From positions 1,550,001 to 1,614,000 of the forward strand of contig OZ241380.1 in NCBI GenBank assembly GCA_965200765.1: a stretch of 64,000 nt of DNA, given 5' to 3'. Positions 26,634 through 35,807 of the stretch are shown here, piece after piece. The notes below the pieces were generated by a model. It had not been told where the DNA came from. It did not search any database and saw nothing but the letters and a program-made list of their open reading frames with translations. The number at the start of each line of letters is the position of its first letter. Position 1 is the stretch's first letter. Source of the stretch: G965200765 sp965200765 (GTDB lineage: Bacteria; Pseudomonadota; Gammaproteobacteria; Arenicellales; JAJDZL01). The position numbers were made by a program, and so were the translations under genes.

Positions 26634-28265
26634 TTAGCCACTGATGTCAATCGCTGCATATTGCCGGAAGGCCTCCGGCGTATCCAGATCTGTCAATACA
26701 GCCGGGTCGTCAATGGCAATTTCCTTGACAAATTCTTCATACTCTCCAATGATATGCTTTGCGCCAACATCTCCACGAACTTCCATCATCTCCGGAATGT
26801 AGCGTCGGTCCCACAAAACCGGATTGCCCCGTTTCCCCCGATGAGTCGGTACGCATATATTGCGACCTGCAAGTGGGTCAAATGCTTGAATCAGTGAATT
26901 GATATGACTGCTTTGTACAAACGGCATGTCTCCCTGACACACAAGCACTCCATTGACATTTTGCGGCAACGCCGCCAAGGCAGTTCGTAAAGTCGTACTC
27001 AGGCCACCAATAAATTCAGGATTGTGAGCAATGGTCAAATTCTTGTCCTTGATTTCGTTTTCAATCAATTCCCGATCATGCCCTGTCGCCAAAATTATAT
27101 CGTCAATTTGTGCGTTCCCCACATTGTCAACCACCGTACGAATAACTGAATTGTTCCCGAGTTTCATCAGCAACTTGTTATCCTTGCCCATGCGCCGCGA
27201 CTGTCCGGCGGCCAGGATAATCGCAGCAATTCGTTTGGATTCAGGTTTTACCTGATCTGCCACCTGTGTTCGCCGTTCCGGTCGACGCGGACCCTCTGAC
27301 AGAATTCCGCCCACACCCATATTCATCACTTCTTCCGAGCGCACTTCCAAACCGGCAACCAGTCTTTCCAGAACAAAATCAAAACCATTTCGCTTTGGCG
27401 ACCGGACGCAACCCGGCAATCCGAGAATTGGCATTCTGCCAAGCTGTGCTACCAGCAATAAATTCCCGGGATCCATTGGCATTCCGAAATGTTCAATTCG
27501 ACCGCCGGCATTGACAATACCCTTCGGTATGACATCCTCGCGATCCTGAATTGCCGATGCGCCAAGCAGCAGAATCATGTCCAGCTCTTTGGACACGAGT
27601 TGTTGAATCGACTCGGTCACCCGGTTTTCATGGTGTTCACAGGTTGCATGAGCAACAATCTCGGAACCTAGCTGTTCGACTCTTGTTCCAAGCATCTCCA
27701 ATCCCTTTTGAAGCAACTTCGTGTTGAACGAGTCATTTTTTGTCTGAATGAGACCGATTTTCATTGCTTTGAACTCACACACCGATACCGGCGGGTAACC
27801 TTGTCCAGAGACTGAAATTACATCATTCAATGCGTCGCGACTGACCGCATACGGAATAATCTTGATGGTTACCAGTAGTTCATCTTTGTAGACAATCGAA
27901 AATGGTCTCAGGGTGCCAACAGTAAAGATTTCGCTCACTGAATTGATTCGATTGACATGGTCGGCATTCAATCGCAATAATCCGCGATGCTCCGCATACA
28001 AATTGCAACGCCCAGTCGCAGCAGGACGAATTCTCACACCGGGCCCGGCAAGAGTTCTGGCCAATGCTTCAGCCGCTGAATCTTCATCGATGTCATCGTT
28101 GTTCAGGGTTGCTGCAACGACAGTTTCAACCCCGATTCCCTGAAGAACATCAACATCCAATCGGGAAAGAATTCGACCTTTTTTCCACCTTTTCTTGTGA
28201 ACAACCATGGAATGGGCCAGCACTTTCCCCTCTGCCTGGTCCACTGAAACACGACCAAATTTCAT
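26634..28265 (-). CDS. Fusion of MoeA-like molybdopterin-binding domain and MobA/MocA-like nucleotidyltransferase
   Basis: 543 residues. Residues 1 to about 340 resemble a MoeA/MogA-type molybdopterin-binding protein ('LLLGASAIQDREDVIP', 'GMPMDPGNLLL', 'PILGLPGCVRSPKRNGFD'). From about 345 a MocA-type nucleotidyltransferase begins with IILAAGQSRRMG and holds 'VLVCQGDMPFV'. It probably inserts molybdate and adds cytidylate to molybdopterin to make the MCD cofactor of CoxL-type hydroxylases. Position downstream of coxSLM and the XdhC pieces fits. It overlaps the preceding gene by 4 bases. Confidence 0.85.
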   Translation of the reverse strand: MKFGRVSVDQAEGKVLAHSMVVHKKRWKKGRILSRLDVDVLQGIGVETVVAATLNNDDIDEDSAAEALARTLAGPGVRIRPAATGRCNLYAEHRGLLRLNADHVNRINSVSEIFTVGTLRPFSIVYKDELLVTIKIIPYAVSRDALNDVISVSGQGYPPVSVCEFKAMKIGLIQTKNDSFNTKLLQKGLEMLGTRVEQLGSEIVAHATCEHHENRVTESIQQLVSKELDMILLLGASAIQDREDVIPKGIVNAGGRIEHFGMPMDPGNLLLVAQLGRMPILGLPGCVRSPKRNGFDFVLERLVAGLEVRSEEVMNMGVGGILSEGPRRPERRTQVADQVKPESKRIAAIILAAGQSRRMGKDNKLLMKLGNNSVIRTVVDNVGNAQIDDIILATGHDRELIENEIKDKNLTIAHNPEFIGGLSTTLRTALAALPQNVNGVLVCQGDMPFVQSSHINSLIQAFDPLAGRNICVPTHRGKRGNPVLWDRRYIPEMMEVRGDVGAKHIIGEYEEFVKEIAIDDPAVLTDLDTPEAFRQYAAIDISG

Positions 28266-28951
28266 GTGTCTCCCTTCGTTCGCAACGCTTGGGTAATTTC
28301 CGCCATGATGGATACTGCAATTTCAGCCTGAGACTCTGCCGAGATATTCAATCCGACAGGAGCATGAATTCGGTTCAGTCTATCTTCCGGCAAACCGGCT
28401 TCAACCAACCGCTTGCAACGTTCTGCATGGGTTCTGCGACTACCCAGTGCCCCTATGTAGAATACATTGGACTGAAGCGCGGCAACTAGTGCGGGTTCAT
28501 CCAACTTTGGGTCATGTGTGAGAGTTACAACCGCGGTTCGGTCGTTCAGTTCCAGTTCCTGCAGGGCCGCATCCGGCCACTTCCAAACGAGTTTCACATT
28601 CGGAAATCTTTCATTTGTCGCAAATGCGCGCCTTGGGTCAATCACGATTACGCTATAGCCGCACTGAGCAGCAATCAAAGTCAGTGACTGTGCAATATGC
28701 ACTGCACCGATAACCAGCAACCGTAACGGCAAGTTGTAAACTCGGATAAATGCTGGTCGCCCATCGATATCAACGGCTTGACTTCGATCTCTTCGAAAAG
28801 CCTGTTCCACAGCCAGGACTCCCGCATTGTCACTCGCAAGCGCATCGCGATAATGAACTTCCTGCGTATGGTCGTCCAGAAAAGTGACCAGTGCAACTGC
28901 CCTTCCCTCCGACTGCGCTGACCTGATTTGTTTTAGCGTGGATTTTTTCAA
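28262..28951 (-). CDS. XdhC/CoxI family protein, Rossmann (C-terminal) part
   Basis: 229 residues. It contains an XdhC-type Rossmann domain ('LRLLVIGAVHIAQSLTLIA', 'VIVIDPRRAFATNERFP', 'FYIGALGSRRTHAERCKRL'). XdhC proteins bind the molybdenum cofactor, aid its sulfuration and hand it to the hydroxylase. The N-terminal XdhC_CoxI module is a separate gene just upstream; in many bacteria the two are one protein. GAVHIA in place of the common GAGHVA departs slightly from the usual glycine-rich motif. It overlaps the MoeA-MobA gene by 4 bases. Confidence 0.87.
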   Translation of the reverse strand: MKKSTLKQIRSAQSEGRAVALVTFLDDHTQEVHYRDALASDNAGVLAVEQAFRRDRSQAVDIDGRPAFIRVYNLPLRLLVIGAVHIAQSLTLIAAQCGYSVIVIDPRRAFATNERFPNVKLVWKWPDAALQELELNDRTAVVTLTHDPKLDEPALVAALQSNVFYIGALGSRRTHAERCKRLVEAGLPEDRLNRIHAPVGLNISAESQAEIAVSIMAEITQALRTKGDT

Positions 28952-28976
28952 TGAGTTTCCCGACTGTAAATGAAGG

Positions 28977-29309
28977 TCAACCGGGAAGAACAGGTTCTAC
29001 ATAAACCCTGATTCTTCCACCGCAAGCCAACCCGACTTCCCATGCCTGTTCATTTGAAACGCCGTATTCAAGTACCCGCGCTTCACCGGTGTCAAGAACA
29101 TCAATCGCTTCTTCAATCACAGCGGTTTCCACACACCCGCCGGAAACCGAACCTTCAAATGCCCGGGTTTCATTGACAACCAATTGACTTCCAACTGGAC
29201 GCGGCGATGAACCCCATGTTGAAATTACAGTTGCAACCGCTACAGAATGACCTGAATCCAACCATTTCTGTGCTGTATCCAGTTCAAAGGATTGGGAAAT
29301 TTTGTTCAT
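28977..29309 (-). CDS. XdhC/CoxI family protein, N-terminal part
   Basis: 110 residues, with 'VAVATVISTWGSSPRPVGSQLVV' and 'GSVSGGCVE', the signature of the XdhC_CoxI N-terminal module, whose Cys is thought to take part in cofactor sulfuration. It stops where the Rossmann half would begin in fused relatives; that half is the next gene, 25 bases on. Together they reconstitute one XdhC. It follows the coxE-like gene by 15 bases. Confidence 0.9.
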   Translation of the reverse strand: MNKISQSFELDTAQKWLDSGHSVAVATVISTWGSSPRPVGSQLVVNETRAFEGSVSGGCVETAVIEEAIDVLDTGEARVLEYGVSNEQAWEVGLACGGRIRVYVEPVLPG

Positions 29310-29324
29310 TGTCTCTATCAGTTT

Positions 29325-30599
29325 TTACTGTGCAATCAATGAATTAGTCAAGGAACTTGAGAGATTTTTCAAGTTCCACTTTTTGCCAGGAGCGTAGAAA
29401 TCGTTTTTCTGTTGCTGCCACGGCCTGTCGGTCAGTGCTTCAGCAAGACTGGCAAGACTATCCAGATTATGTACCGGTCTGAACTCATCAACATGCGGAA
29501 GCATGGTACGAATACCTTCCACCTTCGGTTCAAACTCGTGATATCGCAACAGCGGATTCAGCCAAATCAAATGACGACAGGAACGGTGCAACAACTGTAT
29601 CTGGGGTTCCAGTCTACCGGATTCTGCCCGGTCCAGTCCATCTGTCACCAGCAGCACAACTGAGCTGTGAACCGGCAATCTCCTGACCCAGAAACGATTG
29701 AACTTTTCCAGACACTCGCCAATACGCGTGCCGCCAAACCAGTCTTCTACCGTTTCCGATACCTGACTCAATGCAATATCAACATCTTTTGTCTTGAGCA
29801 GTCTTGAAATATTCGTTAACCGAGTCCCGAAAACAAAGCATGTTACGTGTGCACGGCTCAACATCAGCGCATGAGAGAAATGCAAAAGCATTCGCGAGTA
29901 CTCACTCATCGATCCGGAAATGTCGCATAGCACCACGACTGGTGGTGGCAGACTGCTTCGTTTCATTCTGGACAGAGAAATGGTATCGGCGGTGCCGCGC
30001 AAACTTTTTTTGATCGTTTTTCGCATATCCAGCCGGTCCCCTTGGGAATGCGAATGAAATCTGCGTGTCTTCAGCTCTTTGAATGCAAATCTCATCTTGG
30101 CGATGACTTTCTGTACCTGTTCCAGTTCGGCCTTGGACATCGAATCAAAATCAGCGGTTTGCAACCTTTCGCGATCCGAATACGTCAGAGTCGCGCGAAT
30201 CTCGGTTTCAGTTTCTTGCTCCTGTGCAATGTTTTTTGTTTTCATGTCAGAAAACAGAACATCGGATAGTCGATTGGCCATTTCTTGGGAAGAATCATCC
30301 ATCGGTGCACGAATCTGGGGCAAAACCAGCGACATGGCACGTTCCAGAATACGCGGATTTCTCCAAAATACCTGAAATGCCTGATCAAAAATCAGACGCT
30401 GACGCGGATGATTGACAAATACTGCATGCAAAGTCCAGTAGAAATCTTCACGGCTTTCCACGCCTACTGCATCAACCGCCCGAATCGCATCCAGAATTCT
30501 TCCTGTACCAACCGAGATGCCAGCCGACCGCAACAACCGCCCAAAATGCACAACATTGGCAACAAACTCGCCGCGCGGATCGTGTACTTCTGCATTCAT
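29325..30599 (-). CDS. coxE: CoxE-like VWA-domain protein
   Basis: 424 residues. The C-terminal half is a von Willebrand factor A domain with the MIDAS motif CDISGSMSEYS near residue 225 and a later DGLDRAE. CoxE works with the AAA+ protein CoxD in maturing the Cu/Mo centre of form I CO dehydrogenase; in form II clusters the pair is often present but its task is less clear. Its start overlaps the coxD stop by 4 bases. Confidence 0.9.
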   Translation of the reverse strand: MNAEVHDPRGEFVANVVHFGRLLRSAGISVGTGRILDAIRAVDAVGVESREDFYWTLHAVFVNHPRQRLIFDQAFQVFWRNPRILERAMSLVLPQIRAPMDDSSQEMANRLSDVLFSDMKTKNIAQEQETETEIRATLTYSDRERLQTADFDSMSKAELEQVQKVIAKMRFAFKELKTRRFHSHSQGDRLDMRKTIKKSLRGTADTISLSRMKRSSLPPPVVVLCDISGSMSEYSRMLLHFSHALMLSRAHVTCFVFGTRLTNISRLLKTKDVDIALSQVSETVEDWFGGTRIGECLEKFNRFWVRRLPVHSSVVLLVTDGLDRAESGRLEPQIQLLHRSCRHLIWLNPLLRYHEFEPKVEGIRTMLPHVDEFRPVHNLDSLASLAEALTDRPWQQQKNDFYAPGKKWNLKNLSSSLTNSLIAQ

Positions 30600-31507
30600 T
30601 GAATGGCACTAACCCCGGCTTGAATATGCTCCAGCAATCTGGCCGCTTCATGGCCGCGGATTTTTTCAATGTCATCCTGATACTTCAGCAACGTGCCAAG
30701 CGTATCGTCAACAACCGACTCGTCCAGCGAGATTGCATCCAGCTGCACCAGCGCATGTGCCCAATCAATGGTCTCTGCAACACCAGGCACCTTGTATAAA
30801 TCCTCTTCTCGCAATTTTTGAATGAATGCCACTATTTGCCGCGCCAGATTTTCACTGGCTTGCGGGGCTTTGACAGCCAAAATCTCCAGTTCCCGCTCCG
30901 CGGTCGGATAATCCACCCAGTAGTAAAAGCAACGTCGCTTTAGGGCATCATGAATTTCACGGGTCCGATTGGAAGTAACGATTACGATCGGGGGCTTTTC
31001 CGCGGCGATAGTACCGATTTCAGGTATTGTGATTTGAAAATCTGACAGAATTTCAAGCAAATAAGCCTCGAACGGTTCATCCGCCCGGTCAATTTCGTCA
31101 ATCAGCAAAACCGGTGCACCACTATCCTGCGCCGTCAGCGCCTGCAACAACGGCCGTTCCACCAAAAACTTTTTTGAGTAAATGTCATCGGCAATTTGCT
31201 CTCTGTTTTGAACTCCCTCGCTTTCCGCCAGGCGAATTTCAATCATCTGCCGCGAATAATTCCACTCATACACCGCCGAAGACACATCCAGGCCTTCGTA
31301 GCATTGCAGTCGAATCAATCGTCGATTCAATGCACCTGCCAGTACTTTTGCCACTTCCGTTTTGCCGACTCCGGCTTCGCCTTCCAGCAACAATGGTCGA
31401 TTCAGATTCAATGCAAGACTGATTGCAGTCGCCAAGCTTCGGTCCGCGACATAGTTCTGAGAAGCCAGAAAATTCAAAGTGTCTGAAATACTTGTCGACT
31501 TAGACAT
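30596..31507 (-). CDS. coxD: CoxD-like MoxR-family AAA+ ATPase
   Basis: 303 residues. Walker A EGEAGVGKTEVAK (about 41-53), Walker B LLIDEIDRADE and the sensor region 'TSNRTREIHDALKRR' mark a MoxR-type AAA+ ATPase. Such ATPases act as chaperones for metal-centre assembly with a VWA partner, here coxE, with which it overlaps by 4 bases. A hairpin separates it from the upstream coxM gene. Confidence 0.9.
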   Translation of the reverse strand: MSKSTSISDTLNFLASQNYVADRSLATAISLALNLNRPLLLEGEAGVGKTEVAKVLAGALNRRLIRLQCYEGLDVSSAVYEWNYSRQMIEIRLAESEGVQNREQIADDIYSKKFLVERPLLQALTAQDSGAPVLLIDEIDRADEPFEAYLLEILSDFQITIPEIGTIAAEKPPIVIVTSNRTREIHDALKRRCFYYWVDYPTAERELEILAVKAPQASENLARQIVAFIQKLREEDLYKVPGVAETIDWAHALVQLDAISLDESVVDDTLGTLLKYQDDIEKIRGHEAARLLEHIQAGVSAIQ

Positions 31508-31542
31508 GGGAGTTGCAGTTGGAGATGGACAGGAAGAGCAAA

Positions 31543-31585
31543 GGAAAACGGACGCGCGCCAAATATTGACGTGCGTCCGTTCCTT
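31543..31585 (-). terminator. Hairpin between coxM and coxD
   Basis: ACGGACGC (31548-31555) and GCGTCCGT (31573-31580) pair perfectly, extended by further near-complementary bases. On the minus strand the stem is followed by TTTT and CC. It lies between the coxM stop and the coxD start and looks like a weak terminator or attenuator that would give less maturation protein than enzyme subunits. Confidence 0.55.
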
Positions 31586-31601
31586 CCATCAGTTTTGAAA
31601 A

Positions 31602-32402
31602 TCAGGTAGCCGCCTTCGCTACGGCCCGTTTTGCCATTACCGTTACAAGATGACCCCGATACTCGGCACTGGCATGAATATCAGCATTGAAATCTGTATG
31701 TGAAACACGAACGTTCTCGACGCTTGCAGCAGCAAACGAACTCTGCAATGCCGATTCCATTTCACCTACGCGAAACGCCGCTGGTCCGGCACCGGTAACC
31801 GCCACGCGTACGGAACCGTCGCCAAACTTTGCGACGAACACGCCAACAATTGCATACCGGGAAGCCGGATTCGGAAATTTCATATACGCTGCCCGTTCCG
31901 GAATCTGAAACGACACCGAAGTGATGATCTCCGCATCATTCAATGCAGTTTCAAACAGCCCGGTGAAAAAATCATCTGCGGCAATTACGCGTTCATTCGT
32001 ATGAATACTCGCATTCAACCCAACAATTGCTGCCGGGTAGTCGGCCGCCGGATCATTGTTGGCAATCGAACCACCAATCGTTCCGGCATTGCGTACCTGA
32101 GGATCGCCGATTGCTTCAGCCAAACTGGCCAATGCTGGAATTGCATCCTTGACGATCTGAGAACCGGCAACCTCTGCATGTCGCACCATCGCACCAACCG
32201 AAATGACCGAATTGATCCGTTGAATGTCCCGGAGTTCTGAAACACCGCTCAAGTCAACGATCAAATCGGTTGAAGCCAAACGCTGCTTCAGCGTTGGAAT
32301 CAGAGTTTGACCACCAGCCATGACCTGACCGTCATCCGCAGAATTCAGCATTTGAACTGCTTCTGCGACAGTGGATGGCTTCTGATAGTTAAACGAATAC
32401 AT
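31602..32402 (-). CDS. coxM: Medium (FAD) subunit of the CoxL-type molybdenum hydroxylase
   Basis: 266 residues from ATG 32402, which has a near-perfect AGGAGGT six bases ahead; an upstream extension of the frame has no support. It has the FAD-binding motifs of the family, 'VMAGGQTLIPTLKQRL' and 'AGTIGGSIANNDPAAD' (TIGG). It carries electrons from the Fe-S subunit to the quinone pool or another acceptor. It follows coxL by 14 bases. Gene order S-L-M is that of form II enzymes. Confidence 0.93.
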   Translation of the reverse strand: MYSFNYQKPSTVAEAVQMLNSADDGQVMAGGQTLIPTLKQRLASTDLIVDLSGVSELRDIQRINSVISVGAMVRHAEVAGSQIVKDAIPALASLAEAIGDPQVRNAGTIGGSIANNDPAADYPAAIVGLNASIHTNERVIAADDFFTGLFETALNDAEIITSVSFQIPERAAYMKFPNPASRYAIVGVFVAKFGDGSVRVAVTGAGPAAFRVGEMESALQSSFAAASVENVRVSHTDFNADIHASAEYRGHLVTVMAKRAVAKAAT

Positions 32403-32416
32403 AATCAAACCTCCTG

Positions 32417-34780
32417 TCAGGACGCCTGAGCGTCGCGGATTGCTTTCCAAACATTTTCTGGTGTCGCCGGCATGTCCACATGCTTGACACCGTATCCAGA
32501 CAACGCGTCAACGACGGCATTGATCACTGCTGCCGGTGAGCCGATGGCACCAGCTTCGCCGCAACCTTTCACGCCCAGTACATTGTGCGTGCATGCTGTC
32601 GGACTCGTGTTGATCGAGTAGGACGGTACATCATCCGCTCTGGGCATGGTGTAATCCTGATACGAACCGGACAGCAACTGCCCCTGGTCATCGTATACAC
32701 AGCCTTCGAACAGCGCTTGTCCAATTCCCTGAGTCAGGCCGCCATGTACCTGCCCTTCAACAATCATCGGATTAACGATATTGCCGAAATCGTCGGTAGC
32801 ATGAAACCGCTCCAAGGTAACCACACCGGTGGCCGGATCAATCTCAACTTCACAAATATACGTTCCGGAAGGAAATGTAAAGTTCTTCGGGTCGTAGAAT
32901 GAAGTTTCTTCCAATCCGGGTTCCAACTCTTCAAGCGGATACTGGTGCGGTACATAAGCTGCCAGTGCAATTTCACCAAACGCCTTGGACTGGTCAGTAC
33001 CGGCTACGGTGAATTGCCCATCCTTGAATTCGATATCGGTTTCGGAAGCTTCCAGCAAATGCGCAGCAATCTTCTTGCCTTTTGCAATGACTTTGTCAAT
33101 AGCATTGACGATTGCCGGACCGCCGACCGCCATGGACCGGGAACCATAGGTGCCCATACCAAAAGGAATTTTTGCGGTATCACCATGCACAATTTCAACG
33201 CTGTCAAAATCGATCCCCAGCATATCGGATACGACTTGGGCAAATGAAGTTTCATGTCCTTGACCATGGGTGTGACAACCGGTCAAGACACTCACGGAAC
33301 CCGTCGGATTCACGCGCACCGTTGCGGCTTCAAACAAGCCGGCACGAGCACCCAGCGCACCCACAACATTGGAGGGTGCAATTCCACAGGCTTCGACATA
33401 ACACGAAAAGCCGACGCCCCGCAATTTGCCGTTTTGCTTTGAAGCGGCCTTGCGCGATTCGTATCCTGCATAGTCGGCCGTTTCAAGTCCTTTGTCAAGA
33501 CAGGCTTCGTAGTTGCCGATATCGTAAACCAGTGCAACTGGCGTTTGATATGGAAACTGGTCGGGTTGAATAAAATTCCGGCGTCGAATCTCGACCCGGT
33601 CAATCCCCATCTCGGTTGCCGCCGTCTCGATAATTCTTTCCAGTACGTAAGTTGCTTCCGGTCGACCGGCTCCACGATACGCATCCACCGCCACAGTATT
33701 TGTAAACAACGCCTTGACCTCGCAATAGATCAATGGTGTCGTGTACTGCCCTGCCAGCAATGTCGCATATAGATAAGTTGGTATGGCCGGTGCAAATGTG
33801 GAAAGATAAGCACCCATGTTCGCCTTGGTGAAAGTGCGCAACGCAAGGAATTTTCCATTTTCATCCAGCGCCATTTCAACGTGGGTGATGTGGTCCCGCG
33901 CATGAGCATCAGACAGGAACGATTCGTTGCGATCGGCAGTCCACTTGACGGGACGATTCAACTTGCCCGCTGCCAGTGTCACAATGGCTTCTTCCGCGTA
34001 GTGGTAGATTTTCGAACCAAATCCGCCACCTACATCCGGTGCATGTACCCGTAGCTTGTGCTCGGGCAAGCCTAGCACAAACGCACCCATCAGCAACCGA
34101 ATCACATGCGGGTTCTGACTTGTCGTATGAAGCGTGTAATGACCCGACGACAAATCGTAGTCTCCAATGGCTGCACGCGGTTCAATCGCGTTGGGTATCA
34201 AACGGTTGTTGATCAAATCCAGTTTCGCAACATGACTGGCACCTTCAAATGCTTCATCAACGGCCGCCTTGTCGCCCAGTTCCCAATCGAAACATAAATT
34301 TGAACCTACATCATCATGTACAACCGGCGAGTCGGCACCCAGTGCTTCATTCATGTTCAATGCAGCATCCAGAATCTCGTAGTTGACATTGATTTTTTCA
34401 GCGGCATCCCGGGCCTGATTGCGAGTTTCGGCAATCACTACAGCGACCGGGTCGCCAACATGGCGTACTTTGCCTTCGGCCAAAACCGGATGCTTCGGTT
34501 CCGACATCGGGGTGCCATCCTTGTTATTCACCTGCCATCCGCATGGCAAGCCACCAACTCCTTCAAAATCTGCCGCAGTCAAAATTGCAACCACGCCTGC
34601 AGCGGCACTGGCAGCGGCAGTATCTATAGATCCGATTTTTGCATGGGCATGCGGCGAGCGCAAGATATAGGCATGCGCCTGCCCTGCCAAATTCATGTCG
34701 TCTGTATAGTTTCCGGCACCGCGCAGAAATCGAACATCTTCACGTCTGCGTACAGCAGCACCAATTCCAGTTTCAGCCAT
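32417..34780 (-). CDS. coxL: Large molybdopterin subunit, form II CoxL (aerobic CO dehydrogenase-like hydroxylase)
   Basis: 787 residues from ATG 34780 with GGGAGGT six bases ahead. It is a xanthine-oxidase-family large subunit with 'VGGGFGSKIYHYAEE' and 'VKGCGEAGAIG' (the MCD-site glutamate). The active-site loop reads AYRGAGR at 367-373, the mark of form II, whereas true CO-oxidising form I has AYRCSFR. Form II enzymes have low or unproven CO activity and may hydroxylate other compounds. It is flanked by small and medium subunit genes and maturation genes, so a complete enzyme is encoded. Confidence 0.94.
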   Translation of the reverse strand: MAETGIGAAVRRREDVRFLRGAGNYTDDMNLAGQAHAYILRSPHAHAKIGSIDTAAASAAAGVVAILTAADFEGVGGLPCGWQVNNKDGTPMSEPKHPVLAEGKVRHVGDPVAVVIAETRNQARDAAEKINVNYEILDAALNMNEALGADSPVVHDDVGSNLCFDWELGDKAAVDEAFEGASHVAKLDLINNRLIPNAIEPRAAIGDYDLSSGHYTLHTTSQNPHVIRLLMGAFVLGLPEHKLRVHAPDVGGGFGSKIYHYAEEAIVTLAAGKLNRPVKWTADRNESFLSDAHARDHITHVEMALDENGKFLALRTFTKANMGAYLSTFAPAIPTYLYATLLAGQYTTPLIYCEVKALFTNTVAVDAYRGAGRPEATYVLERIIETAATEMGIDRVEIRRRNFIQPDQFPYQTPVALVYDIGNYEACLDKGLETADYAGYESRKAASKQNGKLRGVGFSCYVEACGIAPSNVVGALGARAGLFEAATVRVNPTGSVSVLTGCHTHGQGHETSFAQVVSDMLGIDFDSVEIVHGDTAKIPFGMGTYGSRSMAVGGPAIVNAIDKVIAKGKKIAAHLLEASETDIEFKDGQFTVAGTDQSKAFGEIALAAYVPHQYPLEELEPGLEETSFYDPKNFTFPSGTYICEVEIDPATGVVTLERFHATDDFGNIVNPMIVEGQVHGGLTQGIGQALFEGCVYDDQGQLLSGSYQDYTMPRADDVPSYSINTSPTACTHNVLGVKGCGEAGAIGSPAAVINAVVDALSGYGVKHVDMPATPENVWKAIRDAQAS

Positions 34781-34782
34781 GT

Positions 34783-35253
34783 TTACACCTCCCTCATTGC
34801 TTTGGCGCCTGCCTGGATGGACTTCACAATGTTGTGATACCCTGTGCATCTGCACAAGTTGCCCTCCAGCCAGTCACGAATTTCAGTTTCCGAAGGATCA
34901 GGATTTACGTTCACCAAATCAAGTGCGCTCATCACCATTCCCGGAGTGCAAAAGCCACATTGAAGTCCGTGGTTTTCACGAAAGGCTTCCTGCATCGGAT
35001 GCAGTTCGCCATTGTTTGCGACACCTTCAATGGTCAAAACATCCGCATTGTCGGCTTGCATCGCCAACAATGTGCAACTCTTGACCGACTTGCCATTCAA
35101 ATGAATAACACATGCGCCGCATTGACTTGTATCACAACCAACATGGGTACCGGTCAGTTGCTGATTTACCCGCAGGAAATCGACCAGCAACGTCCGCGCT
35201 TCGACATCCGCAGATACCGCTTTACCGTTGATTGTCATCGTTACGCTACTCAT
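34783..35253 (-). CDS. coxS: Small [2Fe-2S] subunit of the CoxL-type hydroxylase
   Basis: 156 residues with both cluster sites: plant-type C40, C45, C48 and C60, and helical-domain C99, C102, C134 and C136. It transfers electrons from the molybdenum site to FAD in coxM. The stop lies 2 bases before the coxL ATG, so the genes are coupled. First gene of the structural set. Confidence 0.95.
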   Translation of the reverse strand: MSSVTMTINGKAVSADVEARTLLVDFLRVNQQLTGTHVGCDTSQCGACVIHLNGKSVKSCTLLAMQADNADVLTIEGVANNGELHPMQEAFRENHGLQCGFCTPGMVMSALDLVNVNPDPSETEIRDWLEGNLCRCTGYHNIVKSIQAGAKAMREV

Positions 35254-35536
35254 AAATTTTCATCTCCTCACTTGCAGCTAGTTGCGTTGATAATGTCATC
35301 AAATAACATATTATCGTACAGTTGTTCAATTATGCAATGAACGACAATTTGAATTTGACTTGTTTTCACTCCTGCATCCGTTTCGCAATGATCGGCAAAA
35401 GACAAAATCATCTCCCGGTCAGTTTGATGCCGGTGGTCTCAGGCATCCACACGCGACCGCAGGAACAACAGTTGATTTCCTGAATTTGTTCAGTCCGTTG
35501 AGCGCTGTTACTTGCTACAACTACCCAACCACTGAA

Positions 35537-35692
35537 TCACTGCGGAATACCAATGGTCGACGGCGTTACGATGACGGGTGATTGCGCTTGTGGAAATGAG
35601 GGTGGAAGTGGTTTTCCACCTGGTTTCCCACTGCTGCAAGCACCGAGCGACGCAACCGCGACCAAAATCAATGTAATGGCGAGTTTACGAAT
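35537..35692 (-). CDS. Small putative lipoprotein with apparent ATT start
   Basis: 51 codons reading (M)RKLAITLILVAVASLGAC, a classic lipoprotein signal with lipobox LGAC, then a Gly/Pro-rich tail ending in IGIPQ. The only start in reach is ATT; GGAGAG lies five bases ahead, and an in-frame TAA six codons upstream closes the frame. A TTG eight codons in would remove the basic signal start. A TATAAT lies 47 bases upstream. ATT starts are known (infC, pcnB) but rare. It lies between coxS and coxG with no known partner. The product is not identified. Confidence 0.5.
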   Translation of the reverse strand: MRKLAITLILVAVASLGACSSGKPGGKPLPPSFPQAQSPVIVTPSTIGIPQ

Positions 35693-35738
35693 TGTCTCTC
35701 TCCGTTATGCCTGTTTGACTGTACGAATACCGCGATCC

Positions 35739-35744
35739 ATTATA
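35739..35744 (-). promoter_or_regulatory. -10 box for the small lipoprotein gene
   Basis: A perfect TATAAT on the minus strand, 47 bases before the ATT start of the lipoprotein gene. The -35 region is weak (GCGTAT at 17 bases). It also lies downstream of the coxG stop, so the lipoprotein gene and possibly coxSLM can be read independently of coxG. Confidence 0.4.
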
Positions 35745-35807
35745 CAGACTTTGATCTCCAAATACGCACTTGAAATTGTCGGTTGGCATGAGCCAGTTGT
35801 AGCGCGC

